64,000 nt of DNA from Maribacter orientalis (GCF_900109345.1 NZ_FNZN01000002.1:434001-498000), one strand, 5' to 3'; positions 8,071 through 19,281 are shown, numbered from the stretch's first letter. The notes: a model not told the origin generated them from the sequence alone. Numbers and translations are program-made.

Positions 8071-10875
8071 TTAGTTGTTAATAGTCCAAGATAGGTAGTA
8101 CATAGAGCCAATAAAACCTGTTCCAACGGCTGTAAAGTACTCATCGCCTAAGATGTTTGTACCCCCTGCCTTAAATGTAGATTTTATACTTGGAACGGAA
8201 TAGTTTATTTGCGCATCGACGTTATGAAATTCAGGTACTACGCCTTGAGCAAATGTTGCTTCCCAAAAATAGTCATCACTAAATCTGTAAGAAACATTAA
8301 AACCAAAATTCTTAAACAATTCTTGATTTCCAAAAGAAGCCTTGAATTTATGTTCTGGTGTGTTAAAATTTAATTGTAAGTCTGGATTCGCTTCGCGATC
8401 AAAGTCCAATTTCGTATAGGTGTAACTCCCCTCTAAATCATAATTACCTAATACTTTCATGCTCAAACCTAATGAGGCACCATATGAATTTACGTCAGCA
8501 TCGCTATTCGTATAAGCGCTGAATTCTTGTTCATCCCCATTTACAATTGCATCTACCGAAAGTGAACCATCACCAACAGTACCGTAATAAGGCGTGATTA
8601 CGACTTCTTGAGAAATGAAATCTGAATAACTGTTATAATAGGTGCTAAAATCAACTACTAATTTATCTATCTTTCCTCTATACCCAATTTCAAATGAGGC
8701 TACTTGTTCTGGTTTTATGATATCTGGGTTTCCTATCTCTAAATCAGCAACGTTTCCAGTTTCATTAAATCTATTTACTGAACTTCTAGTATACGAGTTT
8801 TCGTAAGCGGCTCTTCCTGATTGTGCAATGGTTGCTGGTTGTCCTAAAAGTTGACCTGCAGCGCTTATGTTATCTGGACGTGCAGTATATCTATCTAAAT
8901 TATCTGGAGCTGAACCTACCAAATTAGGTCCTCCGGTAGCTAAACCAATAAAAAGGTCTTGGGTTGTGGGGTTTCTAAACCCAGTTTGTGCCGATGCCCT
9001 AATATTATGGTTTCTATTTAAGGTTAAACCAGCAGAAACTCTTGGGGAAAAGAAACCATCAAAAAATTCAGATTTGTCATAACGTACTGATCCAGTCAAC
9101 TTTAAACTTTTTTCACCAGCCAAAGGCAAATTCTTTTGAACCTGTGAATAAATCCCAAATTCTGAATAATTAATTGGTCCGTCAGCATCTGTATAAATAG
9201 TTCCTGAAGAATTTAAACTGTATTCCCTAAAGGAACCTCCCAGTTGAATTTCTGCCCAATCAATCAAATGGCTAAAATTATAATTAGCATCCGCATGATA
9301 ATATTTTGACGCATCTTGAAATTTTGAACCTGTAAGCAAATTAGGGTCGTTGACGCTTCTATCAAAAGCTGCTTGAAATTCAGGAGTTCCGGGAAGAAAA
9401 CGCCCAGTTTCTGCTGTTGCACGAGCCGCCGCATGAGCAGCTTCATCTGTAGCGCCACCTAGAGTCGCTTGAAGGTAAGCTCCCGTATATTCGCCAAACC
9501 ACGTATTATCATCTTTCCAAGCTCTATTGATTTGGATACCTGTAAAACCCATATCATAGGAATCACCTGATTTATCTCCAACTAAATACCCACGAACAAA
9601 GAAATTGTCATTCCTGACCTCTAGTTTGTGTTGCTCTTGAAAGAAACCTTTTATATTATATCTATTGGTACCTTGATAAATAGTATTCCCTGTACCCACC
9701 TTACCTACATAAGAAATTTCTAAACTATTATCTTCAATAGGTCTATAGTATAAACCCCAATCCGCTTTAATACTTTCAGCATTATAATTGGTTAAATCAC
9801 TTTCGTTATATCCTGTTCTACTAACTTCTACTGAAGGAATTAGAGCATTTGCACCCGCGGGTATAAGACCACGGGCTTCTAGCAAGAGTGCTACATTTTT
9901 GATATTACCCGCATAATCATCCCCATATACATTGACTCCATTATAGTTTAAATCATTAGCTCGGGTTCTATCGGTAGTGATAAAATTATTATCATCCTTT
10001 CCAGCTATATTATTTGCCGCCCAATCAGTTCCTTTTAAGTACCCAAAATTAACTTTCGCAGCAAATTTGTCGCTAAATTTATGGGCCGCCCTAATACCAA
10101 AATCAGTATAAGCATTGTCTCCTGCAGCTTTCTGAGAAGTAATACCACGCTTGATAGATACACTTATACCTTCATAATCAAATGGATTTTTACTGCGCAT
10201 AAACAAAATTCCGTTAAAGGCATTTGCACCATATAATGCAGATGAAGCACCAGGTAATAACTCCACACTTAAAACGTCAGTTTCTACCATACCTACCAAG
10301 TTTCCGATAGGGAAGTTCAAGGCCGGCGTAGAATTATCCATACCATCAACCAACTGCATAAAACGTGTATTCGCAAATGATGCAAAACCCCTAGTATTTA
10401 CAGATTTAAATGTTAAGCTGTTTGTATTGACATCTACACCCTTTAAATTTTCGAGCCCGCCATAAAAGTCCGCAGCTGTAGTACTCTTTATAGTCTCGAG
10501 CCCCATACGTTCAACGGTTACAGGTGATTCAAAAATACGTTCAGGTGTTCTAGATGCTGATATTACTACTTCATCTAAAAAAGTTTGTGACTCATTTAAA
10601 ACAACGGTTATCGTTTGGGAATTACTCGTAATGGTTTGCGTAGAACTTGTATAACCAATACTCGAAACCTCTATTTTAAAAGGTGGGATTTCGGAAGTAG
10701 CCAAATTGAAATTGCCGTCAAAATCAGTTACAGTCCCTATGGTTTTACCAACAATTACAATATTGGCCCCGGGGATAGGATCGTTGTTTTGATCAACAAC
10801 ATTACCATTAATATTGGTCTGGGCAAACCCAATAGTCCCTATACCAATCAATGCTAAAAGTAGTATTGCTCTCAT
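8071..10875 (-). CDS. TonB-dependent receptor with carboxypeptidase-like N domain
   Basis: A 934-residue outer-membrane receptor. It has a signal peptide (about 1-18, ending GFAQ), a CarboxypepD_reg-like beta domain (about 20-95), a plug (about 115-230, with the SRTPERIFESPVTVERM TonB-box region before it) and a large barrel. It imports an unidentified ligand using TonB energy. The downstream SGNH lipoprotein, 6 nt away, suggests a lipid or ester-linked substrate. The final residues (SWTINN) lack the terminal Phe usual in outer-membrane barrels. Palindromes, one Fur-like, lie upstream at 10953-10987. Confidence 0.93.
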   Translation of the reverse strand: MRAILLLALIGIGTIGFAQTNINGNVVDQNNDPIPGANIVIVGKTIGTVTDFDGNFNLATSEIPPFKIEVSSIGYTSSTQTITSNSQTITVVLNESQTFLDEVVISASRTPERIFESPVTVERMGLETIKSTTAADFYGGLENLKGVDVNTNSLTFKSVNTRGFASFANTRFMQLVDGMDNSTPALNFPIGNLVGMVETDVLSVELLPGASSALYGANAFNGILFMRSKNPFDYEGISVSIKRGITSQKAAGDNAYTDFGIRAAHKFSDKFAAKVNFGYLKGTDWAANNIAGKDDNNFITTDRTRANDLNYNGVNVYGDDYAGNIKNVALLLEARGLIPAGANALIPSVEVSRTGYNESDLTNYNAESIKADWGLYYRPIEDNSLEISYVGKVGTGNTIYQGTNRYNIKGFFQEQHKLEVRNDNFFVRGYLVGDKSGDSYDMGFTGIQINRAWKDDNTWFGEYTGAYLQATLGGATDEAAHAAARATAETGRFLPGTPEFQAAFDRSVNDPNLLTGSKFQDASKYYHADANYNFSHLIDWAEIQLGGSFREYSLNSSGTIYTDADGPINYSEFGIYSQVQKNLPLAGEKSLKLTGSVRYDKSEFFDGFFSPRVSAGLTLNRNHNIRASAQTGFRNPTTQDLFIGLATGGPNLVGSAPDNLDRYTARPDNISAAGQLLGQPATIAQSGRAAYENSYTRSSVNRFNETGNVADLEIGNPDIIKPEQVASFEIGYRGKIDKLVVDFSTYYNSYSDFISQEVVITPYYGTVGDGSLSVDAIVNGDEQEFSAYTNSDADVNSYGASLGLSMKVLGNYDLEGSYTYTKLDFDREANPDLQLNFNTPEHKFKASFGNQELFKNFGFNVSYRFSDDYFWEATFAQGVVPEFHNVDAQINYSVPSIKSTFKAGGTNILGDEYFTAVGTGFIGSMYYLSWTINN

Positions 10876-10952
10876 TCTTAATTAAAGTTTAAAATTAGTT
10901 GGGGCTCAAGATACAGATTATTTCATATGGATTATAGTAATTTGAAAAAAAT

Positions 10953-10987
10953 TATGCATGCATAGTATTATTATGATAATCATATGC
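10953..10987. promoter_or_regulatory. Palindromes upstream of the TonB receptor, one Fur-box-like
   Basis: TATGCATGCATA at 10953-10964 is a perfect 12-bp palindrome. TATGAT-A-ATCATA at 10972-10984 is a second perfect one. The 19-mer centred on the second (10969-10987) matches the classical Fur box at 14 of 19 positions by eye. They lie about 80-110 nt upstream of the receptor start codon. AT-rich sequence produces such matches by chance, so operator function is only suggested. Confidence 0.35.
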
Positions 10988-11012
10988 CTGTTTAATTCAC
11001 AAATATGCAATA

Positions 11013-11046
11013 AAAAAGGGGCATGAAATATTTCATACCCCTTTTT
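11013..11046 (-). terminator. Terminator of glmS
   Basis: AAAAAGGGG and CCCCTTTTT form the base of a long hairpin whose upper part (ATGAAATATTTCAT) is also self-complementary, with one C/A mismatch between them. It lies 18 nt after the glmS stop codon and ends in a T run on the minus strand. Confidence 0.88.
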
Positions 11047-11063
11047 AAATAATTAGTTAAAGC

Positions 11064-12908
11064 TTATTCTACCGTTACCGATTTTGCAAGGTTTCTTGGT
11101 TGATCTACATTACAACCTCTCATTACCGCAATATGGTAAGAAAGTAATTGTAATGGTATAGTAGTCAGCAATGGGGTTAAACTTTCTAAAGTTTCTGGCA
11201 CCTCAATTACGTGATCTGCCAAATCTCTTACCTGTTCATCACCTTCAGTAACAATAGCTATAATTTTACCTTTTCTTGATTTGATTTCCTGTATGTTGCT
11301 TACTACCTTTTCATAATGACCTTTTTTGGTAGCAATTACGAAAACCGGCATATGCTCATCAATCAATGCTATTGGACCATGCTTCATTTCTGCCGCTGGA
11401 TATCCTTCTGCATGTATATAACTTATCTCTTTTAACTTAAGAGCTCCTTCTAATGCAACCGGAAAATTATATCCTCTTCCTAAATAAAGACAATTTGTCG
11501 AATCCTTATATACATCGGCAATAATTTCAATTAATGTATTTGACTGTAATGCCTTTTCCACTTTACTAGGAATAGTCTCTAATTCAGTTAAATACTCATG
11601 ATATCTAGATTCTGAAAAAACACCTTTTGCTTTTGCCAGTTTTAAGGCAATTAATGTAAGTACCGTTATTTGCGTTGTAAAAGCTTTTGTAGAAGCTACT
11701 CCTATCTCTGGTCCAGCATGTGTATATGCTCCTGCATCGGTTTCTCTAGCAATTGACGACCCAACCACATTACAAACTCCGAAAACAAAAGCACCTTTTT
11801 CTTTAGCCAGTTTAATTGCCGCTAAAGTATCTGCTGTTTCTCCCGATTGAGAAATAGCAATCAACACATCCTTATCAGTAATAACAGGATTTCTATATCT
11901 AAATTCAGAAGCATATTCTACTTCAACTGATATTCTCGCTAAATCTTCAAATATATATTCAGCAACTAAACCTGCATGCCATGAAGTACCACATGCAACA
12001 ATAATTATTCTATTAGCATTAAGAAATTTTTCCATATTCTGGTCAATTCCTGCCATTCTAATTATACCTTGATCCGCTAACAAACGACCTCTATATGTAT
12101 CCTTTATTGCCCTTGGTTGTTCGTAAATCTCTTTCAACATAAAGTGGTCATAACCACCTTTTTCAATTTCCTCTAAATTCATTTGCAATTCTAAAATCCT
12201 AGGATATGCAACTGAATCATCTTTTATTTTTCTTAATTTAATTTCTTTACCCAACCTAATAATAGCCATTTCCTCATCTTCAAGATAAACAGCATTATTT
12301 GTGAACTCTATAAAAGGGGAAGCATCTGAAGCTATGAAAAATTCATTTTCACCAATGCCAATTGCTAATGGACTACCTAATTTGGCAACTACGATTTCAT
12401 CTGGCTTTTGCTTATCAAATACTGCTATAGCGTAAGCCCCGACAACTTGATTTAAAGCGATTTGTACAGCCTTACCTAATTTTACGTTTTCTGTTTTCTT
12501 AACCTCTTCAATAAGATTAACCAAAACCTCAGTATCAGTATCAGACTGAAACGTATATCCTCTTTTAGTCAACTCTTGCTTAATAGCCTCATAGTTTTCT
12601 ATGATTCCATTATGGATAATTACTAGTTCGCCAGAATTCGAATAATGTGGATGAGAATTTACATCATTTGGAACACCATGTGTAGCCCAACGTGTATGAC
12701 CAATTCCAATACTCCCTTTTTGGGAAATATCCTTAGCCTTCTTCTTTAAATCTTCTACTTTACCCTTAGTTTTAGCAAGGTTAATTTGATTACCATCGAA
12801 CAACGCAATCCCAGCACTATCGTAACCACGATATTCTAAACGCTGAAGACCTTTTATTATAATAGGAAAAGCATCCCTATAACCTATATAACCTACAATT
12901 CCACACAT
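11064..12908 (-). CDS. glmS: Glutamine--fructose-6-phosphate aminotransferase
   Basis: A 614-residue GlmS that makes glucosamine-6-phosphate from fructose-6-phosphate and glutamine, the first step to UDP-GlcNAc for peptidoglycan and LPS. The N-terminal glutaminase domain begins MCGIVGYIG with nucleophile Cys2 after Met removal. Two SIS domains follow (CGTSWHAGL and SQSGETADT in the first), and the C-terminal DQPRNLAKSVTVE is the isomerase lid. Length is normal. It has its own terminator. A minus-strand -7 match (TAATTTTG, 12941-12934) lies about 26 nt before the ATG. No glmS-ribozyme-like leader is apparent. Confidence 0.98.
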   Translation of the reverse strand: MCGIVGYIGYRDAFPIIIKGLQRLEYRGYDSAGIALFDGNQINLAKTKGKVEDLKKKAKDISQKGSIGIGHTRWATHGVPNDVNSHPHYSNSGELVIIHNGIIENYEAIKQELTKRGYTFQSDTDTEVLVNLIEEVKKTENVKLGKAVQIALNQVVGAYAIAVFDKQKPDEIVVAKLGSPLAIGIGENEFFIASDASPFIEFTNNAVYLEDEEMAIIRLGKEIKLRKIKDDSVAYPRILELQMNLEEIEKGGYDHFMLKEIYEQPRAIKDTYRGRLLADQGIIRMAGIDQNMEKFLNANRIIIVACGTSWHAGLVAEYIFEDLARISVEVEYASEFRYRNPVITDKDVLIAISQSGETADTLAAIKLAKEKGAFVFGVCNVVGSSIARETDAGAYTHAGPEIGVASTKAFTTQITVLTLIALKLAKAKGVFSESRYHEYLTELETIPSKVEKALQSNTLIEIIADVYKDSTNCLYLGRGYNFPVALEGALKLKEISYIHAEGYPAAEMKHGPIALIDEHMPVFVIATKKGHYEKVVSNIQEIKSRKGKIIAIVTEGDEQVRDLADHVIEVPETLESLTPLLTTIPLQLLSYHIAVMRGCNVDQPRNLAKSVTVE

Positions 12909-12933
12909 AATACTTTTGTTTGATGATTTTAAG

Positions 12934-12941
12934 CAAAATTA
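12934..12941 (-). promoter_or_regulatory. Possible -7 element for glmS
   Basis: TAATTTTG on the minus strand matches TAnnTTTG and sits about 26 nt before the glmS start codon. I found no TTG at the expected distance upstream, so only half of the promoter signature is present. Confidence 0.35.
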
Positions 12942-13061
12942 ATTACCACGAAATTATGCTAACGTGATTAAAAATTAACCTATTTAAGATGTATAACGCG
13001 AATATTCTTTAAAATGATATGTTTAGCTGAAAATACACAAAAATCCATGATAAAGTTTTAC

Positions 13062-14975
<1,914 letters not shown>

Positions 14976-14977
14976 GA

Positions 14978-15787
14978 TTATTTTAAAACTTCTGTGTTAT
15001 AAAAATTAGCATACGCCTCCTCAAATTCTTGAACGGGTACATATGGTAACACTGGTTTTTCTTGGTTGGAAATGTGGTTTTCTAATTCTTCTGGAATGTC
15101 TTCCGATGCTAAAATAATAGCATCAGAATAATCTACAGCTATCTTTAACAAATTATTATAGGTAGGATCTGCTAAAGATGCAATTGCCTCATCTGGTATA
15201 CCATCAAACGCAATTTTTTTAATCATATCCTTATCTAAAGAACCTTCAAAGGTTTTGCCATAAACAGACAATACAATTTTACTATCAGCAAAAAGTGGCT
15301 CATCTGCATAGAATTTTTTCAAATACAACGGCAACAAGCTAGCCATCCATCCATGTACATGAATAATATCAGGCGACCAATTCAATTTCTTCACAGTTTC
15401 CATAACACCTTTGGCAAAGAAAATTGCACGTTGATCATTATCTGGAAAAAGATTTCCTTGCTTATCAGTAAATGTTGCTTTACGCTTAAAGTACTCTTCG
15501 TTATCTATAAAGTAAACTTGTATTCTTTCTTTTGGGATAGATGCTACCTTAATGATTAATGGCATGTCCATATCATTAATTACCAAATTCATTCCGGAAA
15601 GCCGAATTACCTCATGTAATTGATGCCTTCTTTCATTGATGTTTCCATATCTTGGCATGAATATCCTGATTTGACCACCATTGCTGTTGACCATTCTAGG
15701 CGCTTCATAAGACATTAGAGAAACTTCGTTTTCGGGTAAGTAAGGAACTAATTCAGAAGATACAAACAATATCTTTTTACCATTCAT
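14978..15787 (-). CDS. Half-length glycogen/starch synthase-like protein (GT5 N domain)
   Basis: A 269-residue protein equal to only the N-terminal Rossmann-like domain of GT5 glycogen synthase. The start KILFVSSELVPYL resembles the usual KxxFVxxEVxPF, and PDIIHVHGWMASLLPLYLK (about 138-156) matches the second conserved block. The KxGG loop that binds ADP-glucose is replaced (VSLMSYEAPRM), and the whole C-terminal GT-B domain is missing. Catalysis is therefore doubtful. It may bind a sugar or nucleotide or regulate. It is cotranscribed with the DUF4270 gene and divergent from panC. Confidence 0.8.
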   Translation of the reverse strand: MNGKKILFVSSELVPYLPENEVSLMSYEAPRMVNSNGGQIRIFMPRYGNINERRHQLHEVIRLSGMNLVINDMDMPLIIKVASIPKERIQVYFIDNEEYFKRKATFTDKQGNLFPDNDQRAIFFAKGVMETVKKLNWSPDIIHVHGWMASLLPLYLKKFYADEPLFADSKIVLSVYGKTFEGSLDKDMIKKIAFDGIPDEAIASLADPTYNNLLKIAVDYSDAIILASEDIPEELENHISNQEKPVLPYVPVQEFEEAYANFYNTEVLK

Positions 15788-15823
15788 AAAGGTTATATTT
15801 TATTTTTCACTTGAACGTAACTG

Positions 15824-15870
15824 CAAAATTACAAAAAATATAGAGATTAGCCGTAATTATAGTAAGTTTG
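15824..15870. promoter_or_regulatory. Divergent promoter region (glgA-like / panC)
   Basis: TAATTTTG on the minus strand (15831-15824) points toward the glycogen-synthase-like gene. TAAGTTTG on the plus strand (15863-15870) points toward panC. Both match TAnnTTTG, but neither has a clear TTG at 17-23 nt. The panC box implies a transcript starting near 15877, which bears on the start codon choice for panC. Confidence 0.5.
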
Positions 15871-15889
15871 CTCGCTAATGAACTTTTCA

Positions 15890-16735
15890 ATGCTGGTAGT
15901 TAAGACCATAAATGAGCTTAGGAGCGAACTAAATAAAATTGATGACTCTTCAGATGTTGGCTTAGTACCGACAATGGGAGCACTGCATCAAGGACACATG
16001 TCTCTATTAGAAAAGGCCTTGTCAGAAAATAAAAAAGTAGTTGTTAGCATTTTCGTTAACCCAACCCAGTTCAATAATACCGAGGATCTTGAAAAATATC
16101 CAAAAACTTTAGACAATGATGTTGATTTAATTTCTTCTATTTCAAAAAATATTATTGTCTTCGCACCTGCAGTAGCTGAAATATATCATGACAAGGTTAA
16201 AACCAAAATTTATGATTTTGCTGGTCTTGATAAAGTTATGGAAGGTGAATTTAGAGATAATCACTTCAACGGAGTCGGTACAATTGTTGAAACACTATTT
16301 AGTCTTGTTAAACCAAAAAGAGCCTATTTCGGTGAAAAAGATTTTCAACAATTACGTATCATTCAAAAGCTAGTAGAGATACAAAAAATACCTGTTGAAA
16401 TTATTGGCTGCGAAATAGTACGTGAAAATCATGGGTTAGCCATGAGTTCTAGAAATGAAAGGTTAAGCAAAACAATACGACAAAATGCCGCTTTCATTTA
16501 CGAAACCTTGAAAATCGCCAAATATAAATTTGGCATGGAAAGTGTTTTAAAAGTTAAAGATTGGGTAGCAAAGCAATTTGATAACAGTGCAGATTTTAAA
16601 CTAGAATATTTTGAAATTACCGATGTTGAAACTTTGACCCCAGCAAAGAATAAAAATATTGATATAAAATATAGGGCCTTTATTGCTGTTTATGTAGAGG
16701 GTGTAAGACTTATAGATAATATTGCCATCAATTAA
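15890..16735 (+). CDS. panC: Pantothenate synthetase
   Basis: PanC joins pantoate and beta-alanine using ATP to form pantothenate, the precursor of coenzyme A. Conserved segments are VPTMGALHQGHMSLL (ATP-binding HxGH motif), FVNPTQFN, GEKDFQQL and MSSRNERL. The start at 15890 (MLVVKTINEL) fits the usual N terminus. An in-frame ATG at 15878 exists, but it would coincide with the predicted transcription start. panD follows 13 nt later, giving a pantothenate operon. Confidence 0.97.
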   Translation: MLVVKTINELRSELNKIDDSSDVGLVPTMGALHQGHMSLLEKALSENKKVVVSIFVNPTQFNNTEDLEKYPKTLDNDVDLISSISKNIIVFAPAVAEIYHDKVKTKIYDFAGLDKVMEGEFRDNHFNGVGTIVETLFSLVKPKRAYFGEKDFQQLRIIQKLVEIQKIPVEIIGCEIVRENHGLAMSSRNERLSKTIRQNAAFIYETLKIAKYKFGMESVLKVKDWVAKQFDNSADFKLEYFEITDVETLTPAKNKNIDIKYRAFIAVYVEGVRLIDNIAIN

Positions 16736-16748
16736 TTAATTTTGCATT

Positions 16749-17099
16749 ATGCAAGTAGAAGTAGTAAAATCAAAAATACATCGAGTAAAAGTTACTGGCG
16801 CAGACCTTAATTACGTAGGAAGCATCACTATTGATGAAGATCTTATGGATGCCGCAAATTTTATACGTGGAGAAAAAGTACAGATCGTAAACAATAATAA
16901 CGGAGAGCGCCTTGAAACCTATATTATTCCAGGGCCAAGAAAAAGTGGAGAAATCACTTTAAACGGCGCTGCTGCAAGAAAAGTTTCGGTAGGTGATGTG
17001 CTTATTTTAATTTCGTATACTTGGATGGATATTGAAGAAGCTAAAAAATTCAATCCGTCATTGGTTTTTCCAAATGAAGAAAATAATTTATTGACTTAA
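16749..17099 (+). CDS. panD: Aspartate 1-decarboxylase proenzyme
   Basis: A 116-residue pyruvoyl-dependent enzyme that makes beta-alanine from aspartate for PanC. The self-cleavage site is Gly24-Ser25 in YVGSITID; Ser25 becomes the pyruvoyl group. [12 protein letters not shown] at the N terminus and [15 protein letters not shown] match the family. It sits directly after panC, so both halves of the pathway are made together. The next gene begins 2 nt after its stop codon. Confidence 0.97.
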   Translation: MQVEVVKSKIHRVKVTGADLNYVGSITIDEDLMDAANFIRGEKVQIVNNNNGERLETYIIPGPRKSGEITLNGAAARKVSVGDVLILISYTWMDIEEAKKFNPSLVFPNEENNLLT

Positions 17100-17101
17100 T
17101 C

Positions 17102-18067
17102 TTGACGAGTATTCTAAAAAAAAATCTAAAGATTATACTCCCAATGGCATTGGGAGTTTTTTTAGTTTGGTATTCTTATAATTCTACCACACCAGAAAAT
17201 AGAAAAGAAATAATCTTTTATATTAAAGAAGCAGACCCTCTTTATGTTTTGCTTTCTGTATTTTTAGGTGTTTTAGGTCATATTTCTAGAGCAGTTCGAT
17301 GGAATTATCTCTTAGAACCTTTAGGTTACAATCCTCGTATTATCAATAATATCTTAATAATATTAATTTCCTATTTTGCAAATCTTGGCATTCCAAGAAC
17401 AGGTGAGGTTTTAAGAGCTACAGCACTCACCACCTATGAAAATGTGCCTTTTGAAAAAGGATTTGGTACTATAGTTACCGAAAGGGTCATAGATGTTATA
17501 ATGCTGCTTTCAATTATTCTAATAACATTTTTATTACAGACAGATGTAATAATGAACATGCTTCAAGAACGTGGCTTTAATTTAAATGGCCTTCTTATAC
17601 TTGCTGGGGCAGGAATTATATTATTCATTTTATTCGTTGCACTGATTAAAAAATCAAAAAATGCATTTGCTCAGAAAATCAAAACTTTTGTAAAGGGATT
17701 ACTTGATGGTGTTTTCAGTATTTTTAAAATGAAGCATAAGTGGCTTTTCATTTTTCATACTTTATTCATTTGGGGATGCTATATAGGTATGCTTTGGATC
17801 ATAAAATTTACAGTACCCGAAACTATTTCTCTTACACTTAGTCAATTGCTTGTAGCCTTTGTAGCTGGCGCTTTCGCTATGGCAACCACGAATGGAGGCA
17901 TAGGCCTTTACCCAATCGCCGTTAGTAGTGCTTTAACTATTTTTGGCATCAGTACCGTCTCTGGTGATGCCTTCGGATGGATAATTTGGATTGCCCAGAC
18001 ATTAATGATAGTTGTTTTCGGTGCAATATCTTTTATTTTATTACCGTTATTGAACAGAATCAAATAG
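17102..18067 (+). CDS. Lysylphosphatidylglycerol-synthase-type TM (UPF0104) protein
   Basis: A 321-residue inner-membrane protein with about eight helices of the UPF0104 / LPG_synthase_TM family. It carries the family signatures NLGIPRTGEVLRA at about 95-107 and ATTNGGIGLYPIA at about 260-272. It lacks the soluble aminoacyl-transferase domain of MprF, so lysine transfer to lipid is not implied; a flippase-like or polyprenyl-linked role is possible. The start is TTG, 2 nt after panD, preserving a Lys-rich segment before the first helix. The next ATG (residue 15) would cut into that segment. Confidence 0.82.
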   Translation: MTSILKKNLKIILPMALGVFLVWYSYNSTTPENRKEIIFYIKEADPLYVLLSVFLGVLGHISRAVRWNYLLEPLGYNPRIINNILIILISYFANLGIPRTGEVLRATALTTYENVPFEKGFGTIVTERVIDVIMLLSIILITFLLQTDVIMNMLQERGFNLNGLLILAGAGIILFILFVALIKKSKNAFAQKIKTFVKGLLDGVFSIFKMKHKWLFIFHTLFIWGCYIGMLWIIKFTVPETISLTLSQLLVAFVAGAFAMATTNGGIGLYPIAVSSALTIFGISTVSGDAFGWIIWIAQTLMIVVFGAISFILLPLLNRIK

Positions 18068-18094
18068 TATTCTTACTATTTACAATTACCATAT

Positions 18095-19237
18095 ATGCGT
18101 TATGTATCCATAATATTCGCACTTTTATTTGGCGCAATATCCTATTCTCAAACAACTCAAGAGATTTTTGAGTCGTTTAAACTTCAAGAAAGACGAGACG
18201 TACATTACTATTTTCCTGAAAATATGGATGTGGACAAAAAGTATCCTCTCATTATAGTGCTTGATGGAGAATATCTTTTTGAACAAGTTGTAGCCTCATC
18301 AAAATTCTATAGTCGCTTTCATGGTATGCCTCAAAGTATTATTGTTGGCATAGATCAAAGCAAGGATGATTTAAGATATGAAGATTGTGCATTTGATGCT
18401 GAAAGCGGTTTACCTTCTGAAAAAGGCAAAAGCTTTTATGAGTTTATTGGCATGGAACTTATTCCATATTTAGATTTAAACTTTAGTACGGCTCCTTTCA
18501 AAATGATTGTTGGTTACGACATCACTGGTAATTTTATGAATTACTGGTTATTTAAGGATAATTCAATCTTTGATGCCTATATAAGTATTTCACCTACTCT
18601 TGCTCCTGAAATGGAAAAAAGAGTACCAATAAGACTTAATACATTTGAAAATCAAATATTCTATCAAGTTATAGTAGAAGGTGAACAAAACAAGGATACT
18701 CAACGAATAGCAGCTATGAACCAAGGCATTAAAGCTTTGGAAAAAGAATCATTACATTACTATTTTGATGAATACAAAAATGCCGACCACATTTCAGTAG
18801 CTACATATGGTATAGGCAAAGCTTTTGATAATATTTTCGGCATGTTTAAACCTATAAGTCCTAAAGAATATAAAACACAGATACTTATAAGCGAAGAACC
18901 GGTATTCAATTATTTAGAAAGCAAATACCAAGGCATTGTTGACATATTTGGATTTAGCAAGCCTGTAGAACTTAATGATATCATGGCAATTTACGCAGCG
19001 TCAAGAAAAAAAGAAGATTTTGAGTCATTAAAACCACTTTCTGATCTTTGTAAAAAAGAATATCCTGAAACTATGCTCGGCTTTTATTTTGAAGCTGAAT
19101 ATTATGAGCAATTAGGAGAACCTAAAAAAGCGCTTAAAACATTTGAAAAAGCTTTTCAAATGGAAGAAATAGATTTTTTAACTAAAGAAATGGCCCTTGA
19201 AAAAATGGACGCATTAAAAGCCGATTTCGGATTTTAA
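18095..19237 (+). CDS. Secreted esterase-fold (putative esterase D family) protein, nucleophile missing
   Basis: A 380-residue protein with a signal peptide (about 1-18) and an alpha/beta-hydrolase domain like Fes/esterase D proteins: YPLIIVLDGEYLF at 50-62, the oxyanion region, and a His in ADHISVATYG. The nucleophile elbow, usually GHSxGG, reads GYDITG at 140-145, so Asp142 replaces Ser and Tyr141 replaces His. A C-terminal segment (about 320-380) looks like TPR helices (EQLGEPKKALKTFEKAFQ). Catalysis by the usual mechanism is unlikely. A binding or scaffolding role is possible. It follows the membrane protein by 27 nt. Confidence 0.78.
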   Translation: MRYVSIIFALLFGAISYSQTTQEIFESFKLQERRDVHYYFPENMDVDKKYPLIIVLDGEYLFEQVVASSKFYSRFHGMPQSIIVGIDQSKDDLRYEDCAFDAESGLPSEKGKSFYEFIGMELIPYLDLNFSTAPFKMIVGYDITGNFMNYWLFKDNSIFDAYISISPTLAPEMEKRVPIRLNTFENQIFYQVIVEGEQNKDTQRIAAMNQGIKALEKESLHYYFDEYKNADHISVATYGIGKAFDNIFGMFKPISPKEYKTQILISEEPVFNYLESKYQGIVDIFGFSKPVELNDIMAIYAASRKKEDFESLKPLSDLCKKEYPETMLGFYFEAEYYEQLGEPKKALKTFEKAFQMEEIDFLTKEMALEKMDALKADFGF

Positions 19238-19281
19238 TGTATTTAAACAGCTAGTTCCCAAATTAGCCCAACCTACTTATT

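Noticed and set aside
8867-9082. Frames of 60-140 codons antisense to large genes (for example inside the TonB receptor, ileS and kinase genes)
   Set aside because: They lie wholly within well-supported genes, lack recognisable domains and have no promoters or neighbours.
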